Notes under the pieces: model-generated | Told to the model about the DNA's origin: nothing | The model's input: only the letters and a program-made list of their open reading frames with translations | Databases searched by the model: none | Position numbers and translations under genes: made by a program | Shown here: piece by piece, positions 15,920 to 23,063 of the stretch | Position numbering within the stretch: the first letter of the stretch is position 1 | Layout of the letters: every line of letters begins with the position of its first letter | Assembly (NCBI RefSeq): GCF_013114835.1 | Contig: NZ_JAAVLW010000005.1 | Coordinates: forward strand, 1 to 64,000 | Reading direction: 5' to 3' | DNA: 64,000 bases | Source: Bradyrhizobium archetypum | GTDB taxonomy: Bacteria; Pseudomonadota; Alphaproteobacteria; Rhizobiales; Xanthobacteraceae

Positions 15920-16633
15920 ATGAAACTGCTCAGGCTCGCCACCATCGCTATCATCTGCATCGGGGCTGTTGTGCTGGCCTACCGTATGGCGTATCCGAGC
16001 CTAACGCTGCGCTATCGCCTAACCCTTGAAGCCGAGGTTGACGGCCAGCCCAAGTCCGGCTCGGGCGTCATCGAAGTAACCTACACAAAGCAGCCACAGA
16101 TTGCCGCTCAGCCCGAGCTTTCCGTGAGTTTCAGGGGTGAAGCCGTTGTCCTTGACCTCGGGAAGCGAGGGACGCTGTTTGCGCTGCTCAAGCCAGATAC
16201 CGACAGCCGGTCAGGACCGGAATGGATAGTCCTCCGCGCATTCGACTTTCCCGGCGGGAGCCTACCGAGGCTAGTCGAAGAAGGGATCAAGCAGCTCCGA
16301 CGCTTGTCCGGCAAACGGGAGCTGCCGCTGGGCAGCCTTCCTATGCTTGTCCGGTTTCGCGATATGAATGATCCGTTGACGGCGGAACGAGTACGCCCGG
16401 ATATCGCGGAGCAGTTCGGATCCGGCGCAAGGCTGACGCGCGCCACGTTGGAAATCGTGCCAACGGGTATTTGGCCGTTCAATTCTTTCGGTATCAGCGG
16501 CGAGCAGCTAACTAGGGTAGTTCAAGGCCGACTAAGCTGGTTGCACCGTCTCAACGGTGGCTATATCGATGGCGAGTTCACTTCGAGGAACGCTCCGCTC
16601 GGTCTGCATGGCGGCGATTTTCAACGCTCCTAG
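15920..16633 (+). CDS. membrane-anchored periplasmic hypothetical protein, 237 aa
   Basis: An N-terminal signal anchor (residues 5-22) precedes LTLRYRLTLEAEVDGQPKSG and SGVIEVTYTKQP, then GEAVVLDLGKRGTLFALLK and LPMLVRFRDMNDP, a strand-rich domain I recall as a conserved hypothetical in Bradyrhizobium. The C-terminal part contains VPTGIWPFNSFGISGEQLT. No enzymatic motif is seen. Single gene flanked by repeats 11 and 12. Confidence 0.75.
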   Translation: MKLLRLATIAIICIGAVVLAYRMAYPSLTLRYRLTLEAEVDGQPKSGSGVIEVTYTKQPQIAAQPELSVSFRGEAVVLDLGKRGTLFALLKPDTDSRSGPEWIVLRAFDFPGGSLPRLVEEGIKQLRRLSGKRELPLGSLPMLVRFRDMNDPLTAERVRPDIAEQFGSGARLTRATLEIVPTGIWPFNSFGISGEQLTRVVQGRLSWLHRLNGGYIDGEFTSRNAPLGLHGGDFQRS

Positions 16634-16674
16634 CTTATCGATGGCCGTCACTTGGCATTTGATCGAATGACCGC

Positions 16675-16783
16675 TTGTGGCCCTCAACGGACATGCCGAC
16701 GGGCCGGATGATGTCCGCCGTCGGGAGCAAAGCAGAAGTGGCTGTAAAGTCCGAGCGACGTCGCATTTTGACCCAAAGCGGAA
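16675..16783 (+). repeat. interspersed repeat family, copy 12
   Basis: TTGTGGCCCTCAACGGAC at the left and TTTTGACCCAAAGCGGAA at the right, 109 bases. Its minus strand gives one of the spurious short frames typical of these repeats (RFGSKCDV, CPLRATSGHS). Confidence 0.75.
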
Positions 16784-16875
16784 GTGTACAAATGTAATCA
16801 AATGCGCCCTATCAGCGCACCTGGCTCTTAGCCTTTAACGTCTAGCTTCCGCGTCGAGCGTGAAGGCGGGCAATC

Positions 16876-17169
16876 ATGGGTAGGGGTGTCAAAATTACTG
16901 CAAGATCAACCGCGAGGATGCGCACGTTCAAAGCGCTGGCAACTCTTGTTCCGGTAGCCTTGTTGTGGCTGATTGCTTTCGCTCAGGTATTGTCCGCGCT
17001 TTTTGCGCAGCGAGTTTTCTACGCCGGACGATTTACAACGTTTCATTCGGTCACTTATCGCGAAGAACCGACCCTATTTGTGTTCGTCCTTATGATGTCG
17101 TTCGTGATCGTAAGCTTCTTCGGTTGGCTAATTCTGGGTTTGCTACCCAAGCGGGACCAGGAAGTTTAG
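16876..17169 (+). CDS. two-helix membrane protein, 97 aa
   Basis: Hydrophobic segments at about residues 20-45 and 68-90 flank a soluble loop FYAGRFTTFHSVTYREEPT. The N-terminus is basic, so both ends are probably cytoplasmic. A start at residue 15 (MRTFKALATL) is possible. Repeat copy 13 begins 20 bases after the stop. Family unknown. Confidence 0.6.
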   Translation: MGRGVKITARSTARMRTFKALATLVPVALLWLIAFAQVLSALFAQRVFYAGRFTTFHSVTYREEPTLFVFVLMMSFVIVSFFGWLILGLLPKRDQEV

Positions 17170-17188
17170 CCAACGTTCAAGTCGCCTT

Positions 17189-17296
17189 TTGGCCCTTAGC
17201 CGAACAACGCTCAAGCATTCGTCACGTCGGTTGTCAGCAGTAGACCGGACATCGGGCCGCGCAGGTCCTCACCGCCGCTTTTGGCCCAAAGCAGAC
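17189..17296 (+). repeat. interspersed repeat family, copy 13
   Basis: TTGGCCCTTAGCCGAAC at the left, GTAGACCGGACATCGGG in the middle, TTGGCCCAAAGCAGAC at the right; 108 bases and close to consensus. Here both ends read TTGGCCC, which shows most clearly that the two ends are direct repeats. Confidence 0.8.
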
Positions 17297-17437
17297 CTCG
17301 GCTGGTCCGGCCAAGTATTGGACAATGCTACCTCTTGGTGTATAGCGCGGAGTATGAAATTCGTACCGATAACCCTGCCTAGGTTCGACTGCACGAGCTG
17401 AATTTCGCAGCGCCTCATTTTGCTAGTAAGGTCTTCT

Positions 17438-17692
17438 ATGAAGATGCTCTTAAGTCGCTTACTCGCGCTGGTTTGCGCGACGACTGCACTTTTCTTCGGC
17501 GCGCGGGCTCTGATCCTGTTCTGGGTGTTAACGTCTGCTCCAGTAAACTTTCTTCCCGCAAAGAAGGGTTACGTCCCGTCTCGGACTATCTTCAGCGGCG
17601 AAACCGAGCAGGTTCTCATCATTCTCGCGAGCTTATCTGTTCTCGCTTTGGCAGCGCTTCTTTGGCGAGCACCAAGACCAACATCCGAGTAG
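17438..17692 (+). CDS. two-helix membrane protein, 84 aa
   Basis: Start at 17438 (MKMLLSRLLALV); 17420 would add six residues. Two hydrophobic segments, about residues 3-30 and 56-75, enclose a loop with PAKKGYVPSRTIFSGETEQ. It resembles the gene at 16876 in layout but not in sequence. Function unknown. Confidence 0.6.
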   Translation: MKMLLSRLLALVCATTALFFGARALILFWVLTSAPVNFLPAKKGYVPSRTIFSGETEQVLIILASLSVLALAALLWRAPRPTSE

Positions 17693-17746
17693 AACCACCT
17701 CAGTCTGTCGGCCTCTTTCATTTGTCAATGCAATTCATGTCGCCAA

Positions 17747-17808
17747 TTGGCCCTTCTCGGACCTTGTGCAATATCCGCTTCTCCGCCGCTGTCGGGGGAT
17801 AAGCGGAC
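17747..17808 (+). repeat. interspersed repeat family, copy 14 (internally deleted)
   Basis: Only 62 bases: TTGGCCCTTCTCGGACC at the left and GGGGATAAGCGGACA at the right, with the middle missing. It is the last copy seen; none was found from here to 64000. Confidence 0.6.
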
Positions 17809-17904
17809 ATCGCGATTTAAGAGTCCACGCGCTAGGCAAATAGATCGGCGCCGCTCTGCGTTAACTTTACAAACGTTCCGCTCTCGTGCAACTCGAGCCA
17901 GCCA

Positions 17905-18012
17905 CGCGAAATGGCGAGGTCGAGGCGTTTGTGCGCCAGCGCCTGGCGACCCGCCTCGGCCGCGTCACCAATACCTATTTCACGACGGGCACCGGCACCG
18001 CGCAGCTAGTGT
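17905..18012 (+). pseudogene. HK97-type phage major capsid protein remnant
   Basis: The plus-strand reading EAFVRQRLATRLGRVTNTYF followed by TTGTGTAQ is the diagnostic segment of HK97-fold capsid proteins (helix with A-x-x-x-G-R, then F-x-x-G-x-G-x-Q). It is about 35 codons long, has no start and runs into a different sequence, so only a fragment of a gene of roughly 400 codons remains. It marks phage-derived DNA at the left edge of the island. Confidence 0.6.
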
Positions 18013-18059
18013 CTGGTTGCCCTGGCTGCGTCCCCGGCCGGGGTAATCTCCACTGACAG

Positions 18060-18093
18060 GCGGCCCCGGTGCGTTGCGTATTGCCGGGGTCGC
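18060..18093. terminator. GC-rich hairpin downstream of the 18095 gene
   Basis: Arms GCGGCCCCGG and CCGGGGTCGC pair over ten positions (one G-U) with a 14-base loop. It abuts the stop codon of the minus-strand gene at 18095 and follows the capsid remnant on the plus strand. No strong T-run follows on either side, so termination efficiency is uncertain. Confidence 0.4.
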
Positions 18094-18094
18094 T

Positions 18095-18289
18095 TCATTC
18101 CACAAGCCGAATGGTGCGGCGCAGCTTCATCCGATTCAGGGCGTGGACGACTTCCTCTCGATCGAGAACAGCAATTAGCCGGTGCACCGTTCTCGTGGCA
18201 TCGTTTGGGCGGAGCGCGATGTATTCCCCGAGGATGCGCCTGGCATCCTCCATCGACTGTAATACGACGTCCTGGTCCGGGGTGTTCAT
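18095..18289 (-). CDS. small helical hypothetical protein, 64 aa
   Basis: Start chosen at 18289 (MNTPDQDVVLQSMEDARRIL), giving 64 residues ending HALNRMKLRRTIRLVE. The product is soluble and helical and I recall close relatives of the same length in many Bradyrhizobium genomes. The longer frame (to 18361) adds residues with no coding character. No function known. Confidence 0.7.
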   Translation of the reverse strand: MNTPDQDVVLQSMEDARRILGEYIALRPNDATRTVHRLIAVLDREEVVHALNRMKLRRTIRLVE

Positions 18290-18406
18290 GGTACGCGGCC
18301 TTACTGAGCGCGGACTCAAGTTCAGGAAAACGGACATAGTTCCTATTGTTTCCGCGAACAACCTCTCAGTTTCAGGGTTCTACTTCCGGGGCGAAGGTGG
18401 TGCCCT

Positions 18407-18652
18407 ATGCGACGCTACTACTTTGACTTAAGAGAGGGTGACGATCTCGCCCCTGACGAGGAAGGGCTGGAACTTCCCAGCATTGAGCGGGTGCAGGAAG
18501 AGGCCGCCCGCTCACTAGCCGACATGGCGCGGGACGCGGTCAGAAGGGACCACAACGGAGCGGACCACCGGATGTCAATCGAAGTCCGTGACGACGACGG
18601 TCCGGTTCTCCAGGTGAGGTTCACCTTTGAGATTGATCGGCACAGGCACTGA
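18407..18652 (+). CDS. DUF6894-type small protein, 81 aa
   Basis: Begins MRRYYFDLREGDDLAPDEEG with SIERVQEEAARSLADMARDA and ends in a strand-rich GPVLQVRFTFEI. This is the DUF6894 pattern found in many copies per Bradyrhizobium genome; its role is unknown. The partial copy at the left end of the window is related. Both copies are followed within about 1.2 kb by the same minus-strand zinc-ribbon gene, evidence of a segmental duplication. Confidence 0.8.
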   Translation: MRRYYFDLREGDDLAPDEEGLELPSIERVQEEAARSLADMARDAVRRDHNGADHRMSIEVRDDDGPVLQVRFTFEIDRHRH

Positions 18653-18703
18653 GACCGGGATTTAACAGTGGCTATCGCAAGCGCCCGAGCGCATAATGAC
18701 CGT

Positions 18704-18892
18704 ATGGCTGAATCGCATCATAGGTCTTGCAAGTGCGGCGCGGTTTATAACCGCTCCGAATCCATGGCCGCGAGCAGACAGATCAGCAGCTTTGAATGCT
18801 CGGTTTGCGGGGCTACGATGGAAAGTTGGAACACGGCTTGGGTCCCGACATATCGGTTGGTGATCGGGCCCGTGATACTTCCTCAGCAGTAG
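18704..18892 (+). CDS. small zinc-ribbon-like protein, 62 aa
   Basis: Start at ATG 18704 (MAESHHRSCKCGAVY). The protein has two cysteine pairs, CKCG and CSVCG, about 30 residues apart, as in a zinc ribbon, then a hydrophobic C-terminus TYRLVIGPVILP. It is 50 bases downstream of the DUF6894 gene in the same direction, so possibly cotranscribed. Function unknown. Confidence 0.65.
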   Translation: MAESHHRSCKCGAVYNRSESMAASRQISSFECSVCGATMESWNTAWVPTYRLVIGPVILPQQ

Positions 18893-19080
18893 GCCGCCTC
18901 AGTTGGCGAACCACTTTTCCGCGGCGTCCACATTGGCGGGTCCAAAGGCTGGGACGCGCCGTGAACCGCGTGCGCTCCAATTTTAGGAACGACCACGCTT
19001 CTGACGAGTAGACTCGAGGCTTCCGGTTTGTGTCGCTGAGTAGCTCCAGCCGGAAGTAGAACCTTCTCTAAGAAAGGTCG

Positions 19081-19121
19081 AACGGCTCCGGTCAACGCAC
19101 GGCCTCACCCCGGAGCCGTTT
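19081..19121 (+). terminator. rho-independent terminator
   Basis: AACGGCTCCGG at 19081-19091 pairs with CCGGAGCCGTT at 19110-19120, followed by TTCATTT. It would end transcripts from the zinc-ribbon gene at 18704. Confidence 0.6.
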
Positions 19122-19303
19122 CATTTGATGCACTCACGGATCTCTCTTGGTCGACCCAGTTTCGCAAGAATGACCCAGATGATTGCCGCCACTAGGGTCT
19201 CAGCAGCCGGAAGCGAGTCGAGCGCCGGCTGTCGCGTTAGGAACGCGAACGGCGGGAAGTGAGTTGAGCCGCGTCGCATGTCGATGCGACACCTCAGCTC
19301 CAA

Positions 19304-19337
19304 GAGGGCCTCAGCACGTCCCCGCTGAGGCCCTTTT
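19304..19337 (+). terminator. strong hairpin with T-run, conserved in the duplicated segment
   Basis: GGGCCTCAGC and GCTGAGGCCC form a perfect 10-bp stem with an 8-base loop, followed by TTTT. The corresponding site in the older copy (about 679-708) reads GGGCCCCAGC and GCTGGAGCCC, so one T-A pair has become C-G while pairing is kept. No plus-strand gene lies directly upstream, which leaves open a short untranslated RNA. Confidence 0.6.
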
Positions 19338-19373
19338 CGCTGCGCAGTGTGGCTTGTCACTCCAGGCGCTCGA

Positions 19374-19565
19374 TTAGCTTAGATCGGGCTTGAAGCCGGC
19401 CGGCATTGCGGGGATCTCGTCTGGATCGTCCGGGTCGGTTATGTTGCAGTCCGGGCAAGGTGCGCCGGCGCCGCCGCAACCGCAGGCCCGTTCACCCAAG
19501 AACGGCAGAGTAAAATGGTCTTCGCAAACCCAGCGAGTATTGTCGCACCTGGGGCAGTATCGCAT
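19374..19565 (-). CDS. small CxxC zinc-ribbon protein, 63 aa
   Basis: MRYCPRCDNTRWVCEDH opens the protein, followed by CGCGGAGAPCPDCN and an acidic TDPDDPDEIP tail. Eight cysteines in two clusters (CPRC/C and CGC/CPDC) fit a zinc-binding DnaJ-like or rubredoxin-like fold. I recall this as a frequent Bradyrhizobium small protein. A frameshifted paralogue lies at 748-935. Function unknown. Confidence 0.78.
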   Translation of the reverse strand: MRYCPRCDNTRWVCEDHFTLPFLGERACGCGGAGAPCPDCNITDPDDPDEIPAMPAGFKPDLS

Positions 19566-19651
19566 TGACGTGCGCCCTTAAAGGGAACCAATGTCGATAC
19601 GGTCATTGCGTTCCACGCAATGAAATCGCGAATTCTGATCCCAGATCGGAC

Positions 19652-19740
19652 AAAAAAGAAGGACGCGACCGGCATCACCACGGTCGCGCCCTATGCAGCC
19701 GGCCAATGGGGCAGGGGGACTAACCGGCTGCGGGGATGAC
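19652..19740 (-). ncRNA. candidate small RNA with two hairpins and a U-tract
   Basis: Read on the minus strand, CAGCCGG and CCGGCTG form a first hairpin whose loop is rich in C (GTCCCCCTGCCCC), then GGCGCGACCG pairs with CGGTCGCGTCC, followed by TTCTTTTTT at 19660-19652. A stem-loop with an exposed C-run followed by an intrinsic terminator is the layout of alphaproteobacterial riboregulators that pair with ribosome-binding sites. No minus-strand protein gene lies directly upstream. No clear -35/-10 pair was found, and expression is unproven. Confidence 0.4.
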
Positions 19741-19838
19741 TCTTAGCGCCCCAAATTTGTTCCCGTGGTTTCGCCGTGCCTGCCACTTTTTCCCGTCGTG
19801 GTGCATATAGTATGATCTTGCTTCTTGGGGGCCGGACC

Positions 19839-20060
19839 ATGCCGATCTATCGCTTATTGCAGAACATGCCGATGGGACCGGAGGAAATCAGTCGCTTGAC
19901 GACGGCCTATGAGACAGCATTGCGGACCATGGGCCTTGTTGACCGGAGCGACCCGATAGCCGAGATGGTGGCCAAGAAGATAATTGAGATCGGGCAAACT
20001 GGGGTTCGCGATCCTGCCGAAATTTCGGCTCTGGCGATCAAGGAACTTGGGGTGCAGTAA
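19839..20060 (+). CDS. small helical hypothetical protein, 73 aa
   Basis: Start at ATG 19839 (MPIYRLLQNMPMGPEEISRL); the 19776 start adds unsupported residues. The rest, with AYETALRTMGLVDRSDPIAE, MVAKKIIEIGQTGVRDPAEI and SALAIKEL, is a helical protein that I recall in many copies in Bradyrhizobium. The upstream candidate small RNA is divergent from it. No function known. Confidence 0.75.
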   Translation: MPIYRLLQNMPMGPEEISRLTTAYETALRTMGLVDRSDPIAEMVAKKIIEIGQTGVRDPAEISALAIKELGVQ

Positions 20061-20101
20061 GGCAAGCGGCCAACCGGTTCGCCGCTACGAGGTAGCGAAT
20101 T

Positions 20102-20764
20102 TCATGCGGCGACCTTGTCTTCCTTGTCAGCGCCACGGGCGACTATGCTGATCGCCTCGTCGGACAACGGCCGCTGCAGTGCCTTGGCCTCATCCCACGG
20201 GGCGCGCATCCAGACGTCGCGCTCCTCGTCTGTCAACAGGATCACCGGCATGGCCGTCGGATGGATCGGCTCGACGACGGCGTTCGCCGATGTGGTGAGA
20301 AAGCCATAGATCTGATGCGGACCAGGAATCGGTTTCGATTTGGTGCCGCGATCACCCTTGAACTCAGTCCATATGCCGGCGAAGCAGGTCAGGGGGCGAT
20401 CGTCGTTGATCGCGAACCAGACGACGTCTTTTTTCTTGGTCTCCGGGTTCGGTTCGGGCGCGTATTCTGCAAAGCTATTGAACGGCACCAGGCAACGGTT
20501 TTCCGGCTTCAGCCAGCCGCGCCAGTGCGGCGAGGAGGTATTGCGGATGTTGGTAACTGGAGGTCCGCCCGTTCGTGGCGGTGGCGGCATGCCCCAGCGC
20601 ATCAGGACGAGCTCGCGCTCGGCGCCGGCGTTGCGGATGACGGGGGCGGGATAATCCGGAAACACGCCCGGCATCGGCGGGAGGTTGCCAACATAGCGGT
20701 TCATCACGCGGAAGAGGGCGCGGATGGCTTCCTGGTTGGTTGTGATCGAGTAGAGGTTACACAT
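20102..20764 (-). CDS. yedK: SOS-response-associated peptidase (HMCES/YedK, SRAP domain)
   Basis: The 220-residue protein starts [10 protein letters not shown], placing the catalytic Cys at position 2, which forms a thiazolidine crosslink with abasic sites in single-stranded DNA. Other family residues are present: TNIRNTS (71-77), the active-site Glu in NSFAEY (E100) and His in [11 protein letters not shown] (H168). Length is normal. It is the last gene of a four-gene minus-strand operon with overlapping ends; its start overlaps the previous gene by eight bases. SRAP genes are often carried by mobile elements. Confidence 0.9.
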   Translation of the reverse strand: MCNLYSITTNQEAIRALFRVMNRYVGNLPPMPGVFPDYPAPVIRNAGAERELVLMRWGMPPPPRTGGPPVTNIRNTSSPHWRGWLKPENRCLVPFNSFAEYAPEPNPETKKKDVVWFAINDDRPLTCFAGIWTEFKGDRGTKSKPIPGPHQIYGFLTTSANAVVEPIHPTAMPVILLTDEERDVWMRAPWDEAKALQRPLSDEAISIVARGADKEDKVAA

Positions 20765-21200
20765 TGGCAGATTCGGTTATGTGGGCGGCTCTGACGTGCG
20801 CTGCCATACCGCGGATGTCAATCTCCGAGCCGCAGAAGCATCGCGAGCGACCGTTCTGCGTTTGGGTCGGCAGCTTGCGGCCGTCCTTCCACATTCTCTC
20901 TTTCCATGCAGTCCAGGCGCGCGCGTAGCGGTACTCAGCAAAGTCGTCGTCCGTGAAGGTGGTCTGCAAACTCTGCCACGCATCTGCAAACTTCTTTCGC
21001 GCATCGTGTAAGTCGATAGCAGTGCCCCCAGCGTCAACACCGCGACGCGCCGGCGGAACGAAACCGCAGTACCACTCCCATTGGTCCACGGTGGTGGGAA
21101 CACCGGCGCGGGGGCCGATATCGCCGACACAGACATCGCCGAAATAGATCTTCCAGCGGTCGGGTCGATGAGGATCACGGCGGCGGGTCAGTTCGATCAT
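20757..21200 (-). CDS. hypothetical protein of the SRAP operon, 147 aa
   Basis: Starts [20 protein letters not shown] at 21200, overlapping the preceding gene by ATGA and the SRAP gene by eight bases at its end. It has a mid-section [14 protein letters not shown] and a C-terminal [20 protein letters not shown], which looks like a C2H2-type zinc finger. The finger and the tight coupling to an abasic-site sensor suggest a nucleic-acid role, but this is inference. Confidence 0.75.
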   Translation of the reverse strand: MIELTRRRDPHRPDRWKIYFGDVCVGDIGPRAGVPTTVDQWEWYCGFVPPARRGVDAGGTAIDLHDARKKFADAWQSLQTTFTDDDFAEYRYARAWTAWKERMWKDGRKLPTQTQNGRSRCFCGSEIDIRGMAAHVRAAHITESANV

Positions 21201-21463
21201 GGCATCGCGTCCGGATCATGCAGCCGCCGCTTCGTGAGTTGCCGAAGCTCCGCCGGCGGACGCTTGCCAGTCTTGCGGCATTTCTCGCAGTGCAGCCGGC
21301 TGGCGAGGTCGTGCACGCAGGTGGTTGGCACGTGTGGAAGCGATGCCAGGTCGACAGTGCGCGGCGTGCGGCAACGCGAACAGGCGATCTCGAGCCACGG
21401 ATAGCCACCATTGATCGCCTGATCGACCGTAGGCGAGGGTTCTACCGGCTCGCCATCGGCCAC
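21197..21463 (-). CDS. small zinc-ribbon protein of the SRAP operon, 88 aa
   Basis: Start at 21463 (MADGEPVEPSP), 22 bases inside the end of the upstream gene. The protein has CSRC and CEKC pairs about 35 residues apart (IACSRCRTPRTVDLASLP and LHCEKCRKTGKRPPAEL), a clear zinc ribbon. Its stop overlaps the next start (ATGA). I recall similar proteins next to SRAP genes in Bradyrhizobium. Function unknown. Confidence 0.72.
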   Translation of the reverse strand: MADGEPVEPSPTVDQAINGGYPWLEIACSRCRTPRTVDLASLPHVPTTCVHDLASRLHCEKCRKTGKRPPAELRQLTKRRLHDPDAMP

Positions 21464-21648
21464 ATGCGCTCATTCCAGCTCTGGCACAGCAGATCGTCCG
21501 CCTCGCGGATCATCGCTTCGCCGGCCGCGCGTGTTTCGGACGCGCGCCGCGCGAGGATCGACGTCATTGCGCGTGCGCGCGTGAGCTCCTTGGCGAGCGC
21601 CTTACGGTGGCTGCCGGAGACAGGTGTTGGATGGTATTTCGGGGCCAT
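21442..21648 (-). CDS. first small gene of the SRAP operon, 68 aa
   Basis: MAPKYHPTPVSGSHRKALAK, then ELTRARAMTSILARRASETR and EADDLLCQSWNERMW: a basic, mainly helical soluble protein. It overlaps the zinc-ribbon gene by 22 bases. No domain recognised. Confidence 0.6.
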   Translation of the reverse strand: MAPKYHPTPVSGSHRKALAKELTRARAMTSILARRASETRAAGEAMIREADDLLCQSWNERMWPMASR

Positions 21649-21894
21649 TCAATATGAAAACCCAAGCCGAGCCTGGCAGCAAATACCACTACTTCTTGCG
21701 CTTCGGGACGGGCCCAACTTCAATCTGTAGAAGCGCTTAGCAAAGCCGCACGGGAAGCCTCGACCTGGTCATTGAAGGGTCTTCAATCTCCTCGAAGTTG
21801 TATGGTAGGACGTAAAGTAGTGCGCGGGCCGATAGGATACCCTTCCGCGAACTTGAAATTCGGGTATTGGAGTCATCATTTAAGGTGATTCCCC

Positions 21895-22281
21895 GTGAGC
21901 AAACCCGTCAGTGTTCGAAGCCATGAACGGATCGAGATTGCAAGGCTAGAAGAAAAGTACAGAACGTTCCGGACGCTCATTAAGGTCTCGGGAGCGGTTT
22001 TTGGGGTCTACATCGCCCGTGAAGCCATAGAGACATTGGCTGGACAGACGACTAAGCTAGCCTTCGAACTTGCGGTTCTTGCAAATGTTCAATTCGCTTT
22101 CACGCTGACCTTGGCAGGAGTAGCCACCGCATGGGCCGTAGTCGAGCGAATTACACGGCAGCGCAAGGTGGAACAAATGCAGGGTCGCATTAGGGATTTG
22201 GAAACCCGACTCGATCCCAATCGTTCTAGTTCTGGGCTAACCCCGAAGGGCAAGACCAACCCGAAGGACAAACCGAAATGA
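21895..22281 (+). CDS. membrane protein with coiled-coil end, 128 aa
   Basis: GTG start. The N-terminal part is helical and charged (SHERIEIARLEEKYRTFRTL), followed by two membrane segments (about residues 32-52 and 62-85) and a C-terminal coiled coil ERITRQRKVEQMQGRIRDLE with a Lys/Pro-rich tail. The stop overlaps the start of the next gene (ATGA at 22278). No family recognised. Together with the following genes it may form a unit with the HEPN/Toprim protein. Confidence 0.7.
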   Translation: MSKPVSVRSHERIEIARLEEKYRTFRTLIKVSGAVFGVYIAREAIETLAGQTTKLAFELAVLANVQFAFTLTLAGVATAWAVVERITRQRKVEQMQGRIRDLETRLDPNRSSSGLTPKGKTNPKDKPK

Positions 22282-22838
22282 CCGCAATCGCCTCAAGTGC
22301 GCTGGTCAGTCTAGTTGTTCTGGCCGCTCTTCTCTTTGTTATTTACGGCCCATGGCAATGGGTGTGTACCGATTTTGCGCGTCAAAGGCTGTTCGAAGCG
22401 AGAGATCATATTTTCGATATGGCTGCCGATGGCCGCTTGAATTTCAAATCCCAAGATTACCGCGTTATTCGGCGTTCACTCGAGATGAACATCCGTTTTG
22501 CGCATGATTTGACGCTTCCGAATTTCCTTTTTCTTGCGATTGCTCGAAAGCGAAGGCCCGGGGAAATGAGTGACCTGCACCGCGCAATCGAGAATCTACC
22601 GCTGGAAGTGCGCAGCGAAGTTAAAAAGATAGTCCATGACGGAATGAAGATACTTATTTTGATGATGATCTTCAAATCGCCAGTTGCAATAATTACGATT
22701 GGGCCAGCGATTGTTGCATCGCTGCTCATTGACGGTTGCCGCAAACAGGCGGCGAGAGCGGTCAAAGTCTCCTCGGCTTTAATCCAGGTAGAAGCGGAAA
22801 ATGCGCCGTCAGCATTCGTTACCGGCGGTGCTCACTGA
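22278..22838 (+). CDS. membrane protein with cytoplasmic helical domain, 186 aa
   Basis: N-terminal membrane segment (residues 4-26, ALVSLVVLAALLFVIYGPW), a soluble helical middle (FARQRLFEARDHIFDMAADG, YRVIRRSLEMNIRFAHDL) and a second hydrophobic segment about residues 122-150 (ILILMMIFKSPVAIITIGPA). It is translationally coupled to the gene at 21895. The HEPN/Toprim gene follows after 226 bases in the same direction. Function unknown. Confidence 0.7.
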   Translation: MTAIASSALVSLVVLAALLFVIYGPWQWVCTDFARQRLFEARDHIFDMAADGRLNFKSQDYRVIRRSLEMNIRFAHDLTLPNFLFLAIARKRRPGEMSDLHRAIENLPLEVRSEVKKIVHDGMKILILMMIFKSPVAIITIGPAIVASLLIDGCRKQAARAVKVSSALIQVEAENAPSAFVTGGAH

Positions 22839-23063
22839 CGTTAGGCCAGCGTCGGAGCGGAAACCTACTTAACCCTCAACTGGTCTATCAAGGAAGCCGC
22901 ATCCTGCGCGCATTTCCGCGATTGGCGAACCCTCCGAGCTCTGTACCGCGTGATGGTGGAGCACTAATCGAACGCTCGCGCGTGCGGTCGCGGAAAATTG
23001 GACCAATCCCAGAACAAGACAAAATCGAACTGAACGAGCATGGGGATTCGTTAGGGGTTTGAT

